Source: Scedosporium boydii
Taxonomy: Eukaryota > Ascomycota > Sordariomycetes > Microascales > Microascaceae
Assembly (NCBI GenBank): GCA_002221725.1
Contig: NJFT01000218.1
Coordinates: 1 to 64,000 of the forward strand
DNA: 64,000 nt
Reading direction: 5' to 3'
The notes under the pieces: generated by a model
Databases searched by the model: none
What the model saw: the letters and a program-made list of their open reading frames with translations, nothing else
What the model was told of the DNA's origin: nothing
Made by a program: the position numbers and the translations under genes
Shown here: positions 34,908 through 45,720 of the stretch, piece after piece
Position numbering within the stretch: position 1 is the stretch's first letter
Layout of the letters: the number at the start of each line of letters is the position of its first letter

Positions 34908-35683
34908 ATGGTCCCGCTCCCGCTTTTCAAGCTTGCGGCTCTCTTCGTCCGCCACATCTCCAAATATGGCGCGGTATGTCCCCTGCTCCAGCTATTTCTT
35001 CTCTCCAGTCACTAAATTGCATGCCTCCACGGGGGAAAAATATCCAAAAGAAAAAATCGCGAGACTAATGGTCCCCACAGAACCGTATCAAGACAGCTGC
35101 GCACGACCACCAGGGCTTCCGAGCATTCGCGGCGCGGAACGGTCAACGGATACACCAGATCAACATGAGATTATCGGTCGCATCCCTCCGCAACGTCGAT
35201 GCCGAAATGAAAGCGAAAGACTTAGCCGAAGCGCCTACAGTGAAGACGAAAGAACAAATAGAGAAAGAAGCACAAGAAGCCAAAAAGGGTGGCGGCGAGA
35301 AGGCTGCCGGCGGTGAGCCCGCCCCGGCGAAGAAAAGCGTATGGAGGAGACAGTTCAGACAATTGCCCGAGGCCAAAGCCGTGGCGCTCTTCGCCGACGT
35401 GGTGGGCGATATGTTTATCCTGGGTGTGGCGGGCGGGTTGTTGATTTTCGAGTATTGGCGGTCGTCGGGAAAACCGGATCAGAACTTGGAAAGGATCAAG
35501 GCGTTGACGGAACGGGTGGAGGAGTTAACGGAGAAGGAGGAGGAGCTTTTGAAGGCGGAAGAGAAGCAGAGGGTGAGGATGGATCAGTTGGAGGAGGCGT
35601 TGAGGGGTTTGAAGGATCCGAAGAGTAAGAAGCCGCTGCTGCCGAGCTTGCAGCCGAGTGAGCCGCAGCTGCAGTCGACGTAA
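34908..35683 (+). CDS. OPA3-like protein
   Basis: Two exons (34908-34973, 35081-35683; 107-nt intron, donor GTATGT) total 669 nt and give 222 residues. OPA3 proteins are small mitochondrial membrane proteins of uncertain biochemical role, related to the human optic-atrophy gene product. The sequence starts MVPLPLFKLAALFVRHISKY, the typical OPA3 opening with an amphipathic, targeting-like helix. It continues with NRIKTAAHDHQGFRAFAAR and an inserted Lys/Glu/Gly-rich stretch (residues about 75-105). It then shows the conserved membrane segment ALFADVVGDMFILGVAGG (about 124-145). A Glu/Lys/Leu-rich coiled coil (about 155-200) follows, and the tail is Pro/Ser-rich. The Lys/Glu insert looks like lineage-specific low complexity. 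Confidence 0.92.
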
Positions 35684-36174
35684 GGTTTTGCTTGGTGAGG
35701 GAGAGGAGGCTGCCGGGGGCCCGATGCTTCAAGAGTACACCGTTGTGGCTCCTGAGTGGTGTTTTTTTTCTTTCTTGGGACACAAAACTTGTATGATAAT
35801 TGGATCAGAGAAAACGACGCAGCACCATAGAGGCAGTCATGGGGCTATCTAAGAGTAGGTAGGGACTCTCACGACTGCCGGCTGCGAGAAGTCATGTCAC
35901 TCCGCTGTCCAAATACGGGAGGAAGGAACGACTAGCTTTATTCCTTCCGATATACCAAAACTCTCACTACATCTCAGGATAGACTAGGATCATAAATTTC
36001 ATATCTCCAATCAGTTACCGACGATACCCTCGATATGTGAAAGCGTCCAATTAGTATCCACGACTTTCTGTTTATCCCGTCCTTTTACTATTACTTTATG
36101 GCCGTATGATCCCTGACCATCTCGTCTCTCTTGTTGGTGTCAACGCTAACTGAGGCCGGGGAAAAAAGACTACA
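35684..36174. other. Short intergenic spacer
   Basis: 491 bp between tandem genes. Nothing is seen apart from expected untranslated and promoter sequence. Confidence 0.55.
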
Positions 36175-37016
36175 ATGCTTTGCTCTTCCCTACGTAAGCG
36201 ATCAGGTTGGGCCACCGTGGTTCCTGGTATCCTCGCGGATAAGTCACTGAAGTGGAGAGGTAAGGACCGGCGTAAAAGTTCTAAGCAAGAAGTGAGCCCC
36301 GTCACCCACCCACTGACAGAAATGCATTTAGAGGCGCAAATTGGTAGCCATGATGTCGCGTTTCCGGTTCTTCAGCCGGGTAAACGCACGAGGACCTTTA
36401 GAATCTCCCTGTTCACGACCACGGATATCGAGGCATCAGAGGGGCGAGAACGCCTGAAGACGCTGGCTCAGCTTAACGGCGGCAAGGACATAGCTGCTAT
36501 AGTTTTGGTGGGAGAAACCGAGGGATCAGAGCCGGGAGAGGAGAATCGCCAAGGCAATGGTATGAGTGCATTTCTCAAGCTACAAGTCGAGTAAGTTCCG
36601 CCACAGGGGCTACGTAACGAATATGGCTGGGAATGGCGTGGCGTCTAATCTTGGGGTCTAGAATTGCGATGGGTCTACCGATCATGCTGCTTCCATTAGT
36701 GTCGCCGTCGCACTTACATGAGACCCTGAGTAATCTCAGAAGGCAGATGAACCTGGCCCATGGGCCCGAACAACCGGGGACGCAGAAGCGGATGGACGAC
36801 ATGTCTCGGAGAGTTGCGCAGGTCGCCTGCTGTGTAATCGGGAACCCGCTATCGGAAAGGCAAGCACGGGTTCTATGCACGATTTCGAATAGCTTGAAAG
36901 ATCTGGCGGAAAAGACGACGAGCGCGGAAGGGCAGGCTTTGTTGCGCAGGTCTTTGGGCGAGCGGGATGCGGATCGGATTATCGAGTTCTTTGAGGGAGG
37001 ACCGCGGTTGATCTGA
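36175..37016 (+). CDS. Unrecognised protein, probably three exons
   Basis: I do not recognise the family. A junction at 36590/36662 is well supported (donor GTAAGT, acceptor CTAG) and keeps the frame. An upstream intron at 36260-36331 (donor GTAAGG, CTGAC branch-like site at 36313-36317, acceptor TTTAG) is likely. It is a multiple of three, so both spliced and unspliced forms are open. Spliced exons 36175-36259, 36332-36590 and 36662-37016 give 232 residues. The product has an alternating hydrophobic/polar pattern (FRISLFTTTDIEAS, DIAAIVLVGE) suggestive of an alpha/beta fold, then IAMGLPIMLLPLV. Charged helices follow in the C-terminal half. There is no signal peptide. The start could lie further upstream if another exon exists. 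Tandem position with OPA3-like and polo genes gives no functional clue. Confidence 0.6.
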
Positions 37017-37559
37017 TGAACTGGTTGAGCAGGATAAGAGGGACTGATCAATCATGAGTCGCGTGCCGGGTCTTGATGCTGATTCAACGGGGATCGAAGA
37101 CTTGAATGCTTCCATGCTCCATTCTTCAAATGTCCAGATTTAGAAATTATCGGAATTTGTTGCATTGATCAATCAATTGATCGCTGGAGGAGTTCTGGGA
37201 TGGTAGGATACAAGCAGTGCAGATGTGGAGATGGCGGTGGTGGTTGCAGCCGCTGTCGTCTTCGTTGCGCGGCAACCAAATTTGGCGTGGAAGATACACA
37301 AACCACACCGCACCAGAGCGTTGCCCACGAAATCCATCGCTTCAATGTTCCCATCAAATCCCGGAGCACACTTACACTATTACTGATACACACCACAACC
37401 CTCTCCCCAAACTCCGGCTCTACTCTCAGCCGTGATAATTCCTCCCTAATTCCCCCCCGTTGTTGTGGGTGTGTAAGGCTATTCCCATCACGGCGCCTCG
37501 AGCTTCAGTTCTCATCACAACACAGCCGTATGCACTCAAGGTGTAGACGTGTAACAAAT

Positions 37560-37673
37560 GTGAGTTCTTCCTTCCAAGACCCGAGTCCCCTTTTTCACTT
37601 GGTTTACTTTTTCTCTTTGTGTATCCCTTTTCTATTTGGGATGACTACCCGACTAACTGGAGACATCTCGTAG
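37560..37673 (+). other. Probable 5'-UTR intron of the polo-like kinase gene
   Basis: A GTGAGT donor at 37560, a CTAAC branch-like site at 37653-37657 and a TAG acceptor at 37671-37673 outline a 114-nt intron. It would end about 147 nt upstream of the kinase start codon. Transcript evidence is absent, so this rests on the splice signals alone. Confidence 0.4.
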
Positions 37674-37820
37674 TCCCCTCCTCCTCATTGTTCCCCGACA
37701 GTTTCGAGCGAGGAAGAACCCGATCTCCCGCCCATACGATTCTCTCGCGCTTCCGAGGTCTGAGGTTCCGTTACAGCCCAGGCCCTCATCCTGTCGGACC
37801 CTCGATCGATTCGAACCGCA

Positions 37821-40800
37821 ATGGCCCAGAGGCTGGCCGTAAAAGGGGGCATTGACCTAGAGGCTCTGTCGCCTAGGGACGCGAATGCCCAGAGGATGCC
37901 AAACAACAAGGCAGCCGAGCTCAAGGTCAAGGCCGCGCAATTCAAAGCAGCCAAGGAGAAGGAACATCCCCCTCCGCCTCCCGCTCAAGTTCTCGAGCCG
38001 CCCACTCCTAGCAATCCCAAGGGCTCCGTGTATCAGGTCGGAAAGCTCCTCGGAAAAGGAGGCTTCGCCATCTGTTACTATGGCCTGCTGGAAGGTACTA
38101 AGCAGCGATACGCTCTCAAGATTGTGAAGAGCAAGATGCCGCCCAAGATGGAACAGAAGGTATGTCTGGCGATGGTGCTGTCCTCCGTGTCTGTTGTCTT
38201 GTGTGAATAACATGCTGATCCTTGACCCTTGCCGACGCGTTTCAGTTTCAAACCGAGCTGCAAATACACTCCAAGATGAAGCACAAGAATATCGTCAACT
38301 TCCTACGCGCATTTAGCTTCGAGCAATCCACATACCTCATCCTTGAACTCTGTCCCAACGGCTCGCTCATGGATATGGTCAAGAGGAGAAAAGGTCTCAC
38401 CGAACCAGAAGTGCGCTTCTACGCTGTCCAGATTTCTGGTGCTATCAAATACATGCACGGCAAAGGAATCATCCACCGTGACCTGAAGATGGGCAACATC
38501 TTTCTCGACTCGAGGATGAATGCCAAGATTGGCGACTTTGGCCTCGCTGCCTTGGTGGTGACCGGACGAGATATGCAGACCATAAGACGTACCACTCTCT
38601 GCGGCACCCCTAACTACATCGCCCCCGAGATCTTGGAGAAGGGGAAGAAGGGCCATGACCATAGCGTAGACATTTGGAGCTTGGGCATTATAATGTACCA
38701 CTCCCCGGCCCCGTTGACTCTGAAGGAAAGAAGTAAAGGAAAACGCTAACATATTTCCTGCTAGGTTTGCGATGCTCACCTCAAAACCTCCTTTCCAATC
38801 CTCAACGACCGACGAAATCTACCGCCGTGCGCGTGACCGCGATTACGAATGGCCTGATCCGGAAACAACCCAAAAGTTTATCAGCGGGGAGGCCAAGGAC
38901 CTGGTCGCCAGTATGCTAGAGAGTCCAGAGTCCCGTCCCGACCCGGATTCCATCGTCCAGCACCCCTGGTTCCGCGTAGGCTACATGCCTGTGCCTGCCG
39001 ATATCACACCCAGGCTTCGCGAGCTTCCACCTGAGCGCTCGGAGTTCTACATGGATGAATTAACAGAGGAGCAATACAAGGAGTCCCTTGAAAACTTGAG
39101 GACTCTTTCTATGGACTGCATGGTTGGCCCTTATGCCCCCGTGCAGGTGATCCACTCTCAAGTATGGAAGGAGATGGCTGCCGAGGAGAAGGCTTGCCTC
39201 ACTCCCATGATTCCCTTAGCAGAAGGAATTGTTTACCGACCGTTCGATGAGTGGCTTGGAGAGCAACCTCAGTCTTCTTCTTCCGGCCGGGTGCGCAGGC
39301 TATTACCCTCGCATCAACAATACCAGCAGCAGCAACAGCCGCCGCCCCAACAGATCCAGGCGCAAATACCCCAAAAGCTACAGACCGTCACTGAAGACTT
39401 GACGACCAAGTCTGCTACTGCGCCGACCGGTCTACTTAGGCAACCCCCTCAGAGCTTCGCCGCCCAGCAGCGAGCGCAGGGTCGACCCGCAGCTGTAATG
39501 ATTCCTCGAGCTCCCCCCTCTTCAACCACCTCCATCAACTCCGCCGCGTCGACTCCAATGGCCCCTCCTTCGACGGTAAAGACTTCTATGACGGCCGCCA
39601 GTACTGTTTCCCGGCAACGAGGGGCGACGTCCGAGAGGACCCAACAACAAGCCCTTGCAACTATCCAGCGTGAGGAGCTGCGCCTTGGGTTGCGCTCGCG
39701 TCCCCGGAGGGAAGGACATCAGGTCGCTGCCGAACCTCTCGCTCTGCGATCGCGTAGTGAAACGATCCCAAGAATCGATTCGGAGGCGTCAACCAGGACC
39801 AAGTTGCCATCCTCCTCAGGTCACACTCGCGCGGCCTCTTCTGCCTCGGCTGAGCGTCAGACATTGACTCGGGAAACTCAATCTGCGCCGGCCACCGTAA
39901 GAGGACCATCTACTCCCATGATTAAATCATCTCTTTTCAGTCCCTTGGAACGCACGGCGGAGGTAGCCGGTACTCAGCCCGATATCATCCTAAGCCGTCT
40001 GCAGCGATTACAGACCGAGCTGGAACGAGCCCTCAACGCGCGCACAATGGCCATCATCACATCCAAGACTGTAGCGCCTCCTCACCCTCAAGTGGTCGTG
40101 AAGTGGGTTGACTACACGAACAAGTTCGGCCTCGGCTACATCCTAAACGACGGCAGCATTGGCTGCGTCCTGCGCGAAATCGCGACGCCCGAGGGAAGCA
40201 AGGCAGTGCTTCTGCCCCCGGCCTGCATGGTCATCCAAGACTCGGAGCGCCACGTCCAGCTCCGCCAAGACGAGCGATACGCCGACAGACACCAACCGGT
40301 CCCCATGAATCGAAACGTCCACTTCTTCGAGAACCGCGGAGAGGCGGGACTCGCGCAGCTGACGGTGTCGCCCGAGGAGTTCCGCGTGCCCGTCGGCGAC
40401 GACGGGGTGCCCGCTAAGCTCGGGCCGGGCTCGGACGCGTACCAATATCGGAAGCGGGAGAGGATTATCCTCTGGAAGAAGTTTGCAAACTACATGATCG
40501 CTTATGGGAGGGATGATGGAGTTGCGGGCGATGCATCACCGCTGAAGGAGGCTATGCCGTCGGGCATGGAGGAGGTTGATCCGGCTCAAGTCGTCATTTT
40601 CTATCAGAGATTTGGCGACGTTGGCTGTTGGGTATTCTGCGACGGCCACCTCCAAGTAAGAATCCCCTCCACTGTTTTATTTACATCATTCATACTAACA
40701 ACTTTCGCTCTTTTTGCAGTTCAACTTCCCAGATCACACAAAGCTCGTCCTCGACTCGACGGGCACCTGGTGCCACTTCTGGCACCTCCCCGAATCCGCC

Positions 40801-41280
40801 GCCACCCAGCTCGCCAACACCGGCAAGCTGATCCCCAACGCCCTCGACGAGCGCGGCGTACTCTCCTACCCCCTCCAAACCCTCCTCAACTTCCAGACCA
40901 AGCCCAACGCCACGCGCTCCACGCGCTCAACCACGGCCTCGACGCGCCGCCGACCCGAAATCCCCCCCGAGCTGCAGGGCATCCCCGCAGCCAACGATTT
41001 CCGCCGCAAGGTGGACTTCATCAAGCGCGTGGTCAAGGAATGGGTGTCCAACGGCGGCCTCGGGAACAGCTCCATGAGCCGCGAGAGCAGGCTCCGGTGG
41101 ACGGGGTTCCGCGAGACGGTCAACGTGCCTATCCCGCAGAAGCACGTTTGGGTTACCGTCGGCGCTCGCTGGGGTGATCGGAGGCTTACGGCGTATGTGG
41201 ATCCGAGGAAGCCGGAGGAGATTGGGGAGGATATTGATGAGTCGAGGAGGAAGAAGGTTGCTACGAGGAGTGACATGTAA
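37821..41280 (+). CDS. Polo-like kinase (Cdc5/PlkA type)
   Basis: Serine/threonine kinase controlling mitosis and cytokinesis. Exons 37821-38159, 38246-38694, 38765-40655 and 40720-41280 total 3240 nt and give 1079 residues, with 86-, 70- and 64-nt introns. The kinase domain spans about 70-330. It has a glycine loop GKGGFA near 78-83, ATP-binding Lys100 (YALKIVK), catalytic Asp192 in IIHRDLKMGN, DFG at 210-212, and a polo-type activation loop TTLCGTPNYIAPE with Thr230 as the likely phosphosite. A long Gln/Ser/Pro/Ala-rich linker (about 430-700, with QQYQQQQQPP) separates it from the polo boxes. Polo box 1 begins near 705 (VVVKWVDYTNKFGLGYILND). Polo box 2 includes GHLQFNFPDHTKLVLD and is split by the last intron. 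About 110 residues beyond the polo boxes form an extra C-terminal region. Yeast Cdc5 and human Plk1 are shorter. Confidence 0.95.
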
Positions 41281-43192
41281 GAGAGGCCGAGGACAACAAG
41301 TTGTGGGATATATATACCCTTTGGTCTGTCAAGGAGTTTGTTTTTCCTCCGTTTTCTTCTCCTTTCTTTTGCCGTCTCTCTTTTCGTTCTGCTTGGGATT
41401 CTGCGGGATAAAGAAGGGCGTTCCGGGATGAATATCTTCTCCTTTTTCTAATTCCCATTCATTTTATTGCGTTCTCGTCTCAGGGCTTCGACTGTCCTTT
41501 CCAAACCAACGACCAACAGTCGCGCTCTGTTTCGAGGCAAGCACACACAAACTTACGAAGCCATGAGACTCATGACGACTTGTTTGATTTTTTTTCGTTT
41601 TCCCTCAGCTTGTCCTTTTCTTCCTCTTCTTTTTCTTCTCATCAGTTCAAGTTTTTGTAAGCATAGCACCAGAGGCACGCACACACCCTTACGCACATTG
41701 CGGAGATCATTTCTCGAAGAGAACCCCGGACAGGTTTTGTTGATAGGTATATACGCTTACATGGGTCGTGAGACTTTTCTTGTCTTGGGGATTAGATTCC
41801 TTCGGACATCGTTGAAGTAGAAGCCCTCCTTTTCTGTTTGTCGTTTCTAATGTAATTAGAGCCTTTGGGACTGGAACTCGTTGTTTTGGATGTTTCTGTG
41901 AATAGGTTGAATATGTTCCAGTCTAGGAATTGTCCGAGTCCTGAAGCTATGCTTTTGTGTGTTAGACTCGGCATACTCCTTCGCGATTCAGTGCTTCCTT
42001 AGCGACGACCGATACTACTCGGTTTCCAAGGCAAGAAGAGCACCAAAAACATCCTCAATCAACTCAAGTCTAAGCTTCGGGCGAAAAAAACAGGCAGACC
42101 ACCACCTGTCCCATCTCGAACAGGGCATTATTACTGTCTATAGTTGGTATGTACAACTAAACCAGGCTGAAAAACAGGAAACCAGCGCAGTTTTTGCTTG
42201 AAAATCAAAGCTCTGGCATCCCCCTCTTCCACCTTCATACACCCCCCCCGGACGGCCTCTTCCATGTCTTGGTTTGGGCGAGAATAAAACAGGAGTCGAA
42301 GCAGAGTGGGATGAGTGGGTGATTCTGGAGAGTAGGTTTGCCAAACAACAAACGGATGGAATAACAGGAACTCAACAAGTGGTTTAGAGCGAGGAAGCAA
42401 AAAATAGAGGTTTAACAAAAAGAATAACTCGAGAAATTCAAGAAACGATTCCTTTCTTTCGCCATCTCATGAAAACGCCAATGAACCCCCATGAAAGAAA
42501 TGAAGAGAAAGGGAGGAGAGACTAGGAGACCAGCGATAGAGGGAATGTGCCGAGTATATTCTCGCCGGTCTTTTTTTCGAACATCGGAGGTTGGTAAGAA
42601 GTAATGATGAAAAAGAAAGGAACAAAAAGAAAAGTAGCAGGAATGCTAGAGTAAATGCAACCCGATCGTCGAGTCTCGCTATTAACCTCCTCGCGCTGAT
42701 GCTGCCTCGTTCCAACCTCAACCATCATGCGGTACGAATATCCTTTCGAGGCTATTGCCAACGAAAAAAAATGGGTATTTTTGCGTGAGAAATATTAAAC
42801 CCGCCAACAGAAGCCCTCGATGGTCGTCGAGATCATTCAGTCGATCCGGTGAAAACAGAGGAAGGGAGCAGGCGGTAAGGAATTGACCGAGGAGATGCGT
42901 CGTAGAATGAGGCCATCGCACCTTGAATCTAGAAATGTCTGCTGGTGCCGTCGTCGTCGTCCTGCTGTTCCCGTCGTTTAAAAATAGGAAAAAAAAAAAG
43001 GATAAGGGACCACTGTAACGTATCGAATATCCAACCTCGGGGACATTAGTGCCGAATAGCCCGGTAACAACCGGACGAAGTCTAACCTTCATCATCCATC
43101 CTGTGTATCATGATAGTATTGCTTTCGCCAACAGAAATGCTTTCGTTCTCCTTTTTTTTGTAGTTGCGATTATGCTTCCGCCCACACCCTTC
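41281..43192. other. Convergent 3' flanks, polo-like kinase and Skt5-like gene
   Basis: 1.9 kb between two stop codons on opposite strands. It is rich in T and A runs typical of 3' regions. Open frames here are short and low in complexity. No gene is recognised. Confidence 0.55.
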
Positions 43193-45720
43193 TCACATCA
43201 CGATGCATTCCTTATCATCACTGTTTTTCTTAATCTTTCCGCCACGGGCGTTAGCTCCCACACCCTGGCCGCCCCTGATAGCCGCATTGATCGTAGCGAT
43301 TCTCTGCTTGGCCCGCTCGTCGCCGGCATCCGCCGCCTTGACATACCAGACGTTGGCTTCTAAAATGTCGCGACGGCAGCCTATGCCCATCTCCGTAAAA
43401 TAGCCAACGGCATACTGCGCCTTGACGTAACCTAGAAAGCGCGAGGAGTTAGCACCATGCATCCTGACCCAGCACGTGCGTGAAGCGATTAAACCTTTTC
43501 CTTGGGCAGTGGGAAGGGACGGGGGGACTAGTGTTCAAACCGGGTATTGGTGAAAAGATGGTCTCCTCTTGCGAGGCATGATCGACTAAACTTACCAAGC
43601 TCAGCAGAGCGGTGCGCCCACTCATATGCCTCCTCCTCGTCCTTCTCTAGAATTGGTTCCGCTCCAACCATATACCACGCGCATAGTCCCATCATGGCAG
43701 CGGCATGGCCTTTTTCGGCGGCGCCGGTGTAAAAATGAACGCTTAGAGCCGGGTCGCGAGGACAGTTCAGCTTCCCATGCTCGTAAGCATCGCCCATCCG
43801 ATAGTTAGCTTCGGCGTGACCCAATTCGGCCGCCTGGGTAAACAACTCGGCGGCGTAGCTCTCGTCCATAAAGATGTCATCGCCGTATCCCATCTCATAG
43901 AGACAACCAAGGTGGTAAGGGGCAGAGTTGTTGATAGCATCCGCGGCTTCCGTCGCCAACTTGAGCCACTTCAGTCCTTCGCGGTACCGCCTCTCACCGA
44001 GATCTCCCGAAAGACAGGCCCTGCCGAGACGAGTCATGGCTCCCGGGTGGCTCTTCGTAGCGGCGACGCGCAAGAACTGCACAGCTCGAGTGGGGTCTTT
44101 TCGGCAGCCCCAGCCAAACTCGTAGCACAGAGCAGCGCGGTAGGCTGACTCGGCATGACCGTGCTTGGCTGCTAGGATGAACAGAGGGAAAGCTGTGTTG
44201 TAATCCTCTTTACCTTTGCTGAAGAGACCGGACGCATAGCCGTCAGCCAGGTAGTACTGCGCGAATGGGTAACCGGCGTTCGACAACCGCTGCAAGATGC
44301 TTCGCGCTTCCCTGACCAGCTCGTAGGGGGACAGGCCACTCTGACCGTAAGGGCTGGGGCTGTCGCCCGCCTTATTGGATTGTGGGCTAGGCTTTCTGTG
44401 TTCGGGCTCCTCGGGGTTCAAGCCCATCTCCTGCGCGGTCGATATCAAGAAGACAGCAAAAGAGTACTGGATGGAGAAGTCGTTCGTCTTTTTCACGTTC
44501 TGCCTGTACATCTCTAGAGTCTTCTGAGTGCTGAGAAGAGCTGCATTGTTCCCAACGGCGCCCCTCAAGTGCGAATTGTCAAAGGTGATAGGCGCCGGCG
44601 GCGGCTGCGGGTAGGGAACGTTTAGGAGCTCGGCGTACGAGGAGGGCCGGATATCGGGAGACCGTCGAGACTGCACCGAAGGGGCACGAATATGGGACCC
44701 GCCGGGGTAGAAGTTCGGGGACCGGCCCCTGGCACCATAGTCCGAGTAGATAGAATATGCCGAGTTAGGCCGGGGCAGAGAGCTTCTCCTGATGAACTGT
44801 TGGCTGGGGGTTAAGTGACGGTTCATGGCGGTAGCGGTTTCAAGGAGGTCAGGGTTCGAGACAGTCCTCATATCGCCCTCATGTGGCACGCTGGATACGC
44901 GAGGAGGGAACGATGAGTTGTGGTGATACTGGAACTGAGGGACGGATTGGCTCCCGGGTGGACCTCCTTCGATCACCGAGCTCTCGCCAGAGCCACTTCC
45001 AGAGTCTTCAAGGCATTCAATCTGTTCATTGACCACAGAAACCGAACTGGCGCTCGTAGCACCGGAGGATTCAGTCGATGTCTGGGCATGAGTAGTGCTC
45101 GAGGTAGCATCGGACTCGCGGCTCTGCCTATGAGGGTCTAGAAATCTAGAATCAACCGAGGGGCTGAGAATACTGCTACCGTCATCAGGTTCCGGAGATG
45201 TCACTGGTGTGCTCAGGCTATTGTTGTTGGCAGCCCGCTCTGCCAGAAGCGACTCGGGGATCCTTCCCCGAGGTAATGTAGGGGGGTAGGGGTTGAGAAC
45301 AGGAGGAAGCGGCTTGTCAGTGGCAGCGGGAGCCATGGTATCATCCCTAATCGGAGGATCCTGGTGATAAGGGTGATGCGCAGGAGGGGAGGGCGCTTCG
45401 GGTGTCCGAGGAAGTTCGCGGTCTTCGGCATGGTGGAATTCGAGGGTGGGAGTATCGGGGAGCGGCGGGGCAACTTCGATGTGTGCGTTCGAGGGCGTCG
45501 GCAGCGGACCGGTCTGGTGGCTCACCCTAACCGGGGAAACGGGAGCATCTCGGTAGAGGGCTCCCGTCGACAAGGGAACGATGGGCAGCGGTTTGTGGGG
45601 TCCGCTCTCACTGCTAGCTGGCCTCTCGGGAGAACTCGTCAAGGACGAAGGGATCGGTTTCCGCCGCGTTGCATTCGGCGATGATGGGGGAACCGTTCGC
45701 GGAGGCGAGACTGCGGCCAT
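43193..45720 (-). CDS. Skt5/Chs4-like chitin synthase activator, Sel1 repeats and CAAX box
   Basis: Two exons (43596-45720 and 43193-43431, 164-nt intron, donor GTAAGT, acceptor TCTAG) give 787 residues. The N-terminal 330 residues are Pro/Ser-rich and disordered. Sel1-type helical repeats fill about 440-765 (for example AAKHGHAESAYRAALCYEFG, AAELGHAEANYRMGDAYEHG, AAEKGHAAAMMGLCAWYMVG). The C-terminus is basic and ends CIVM, a CAAX prenylation box. This layout, including the prenyl site, is that of yeast Chs4/Skt5, which binds and activates the class IV chitin synthase Chs3 at the plasma membrane. Filamentous fungi carry several such regulators, so the exact orthologue is inferred. It points away from the class IV chitin synthase gene located 9.8 kb to the right, a suggestive pairing. 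Confidence 0.9.
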
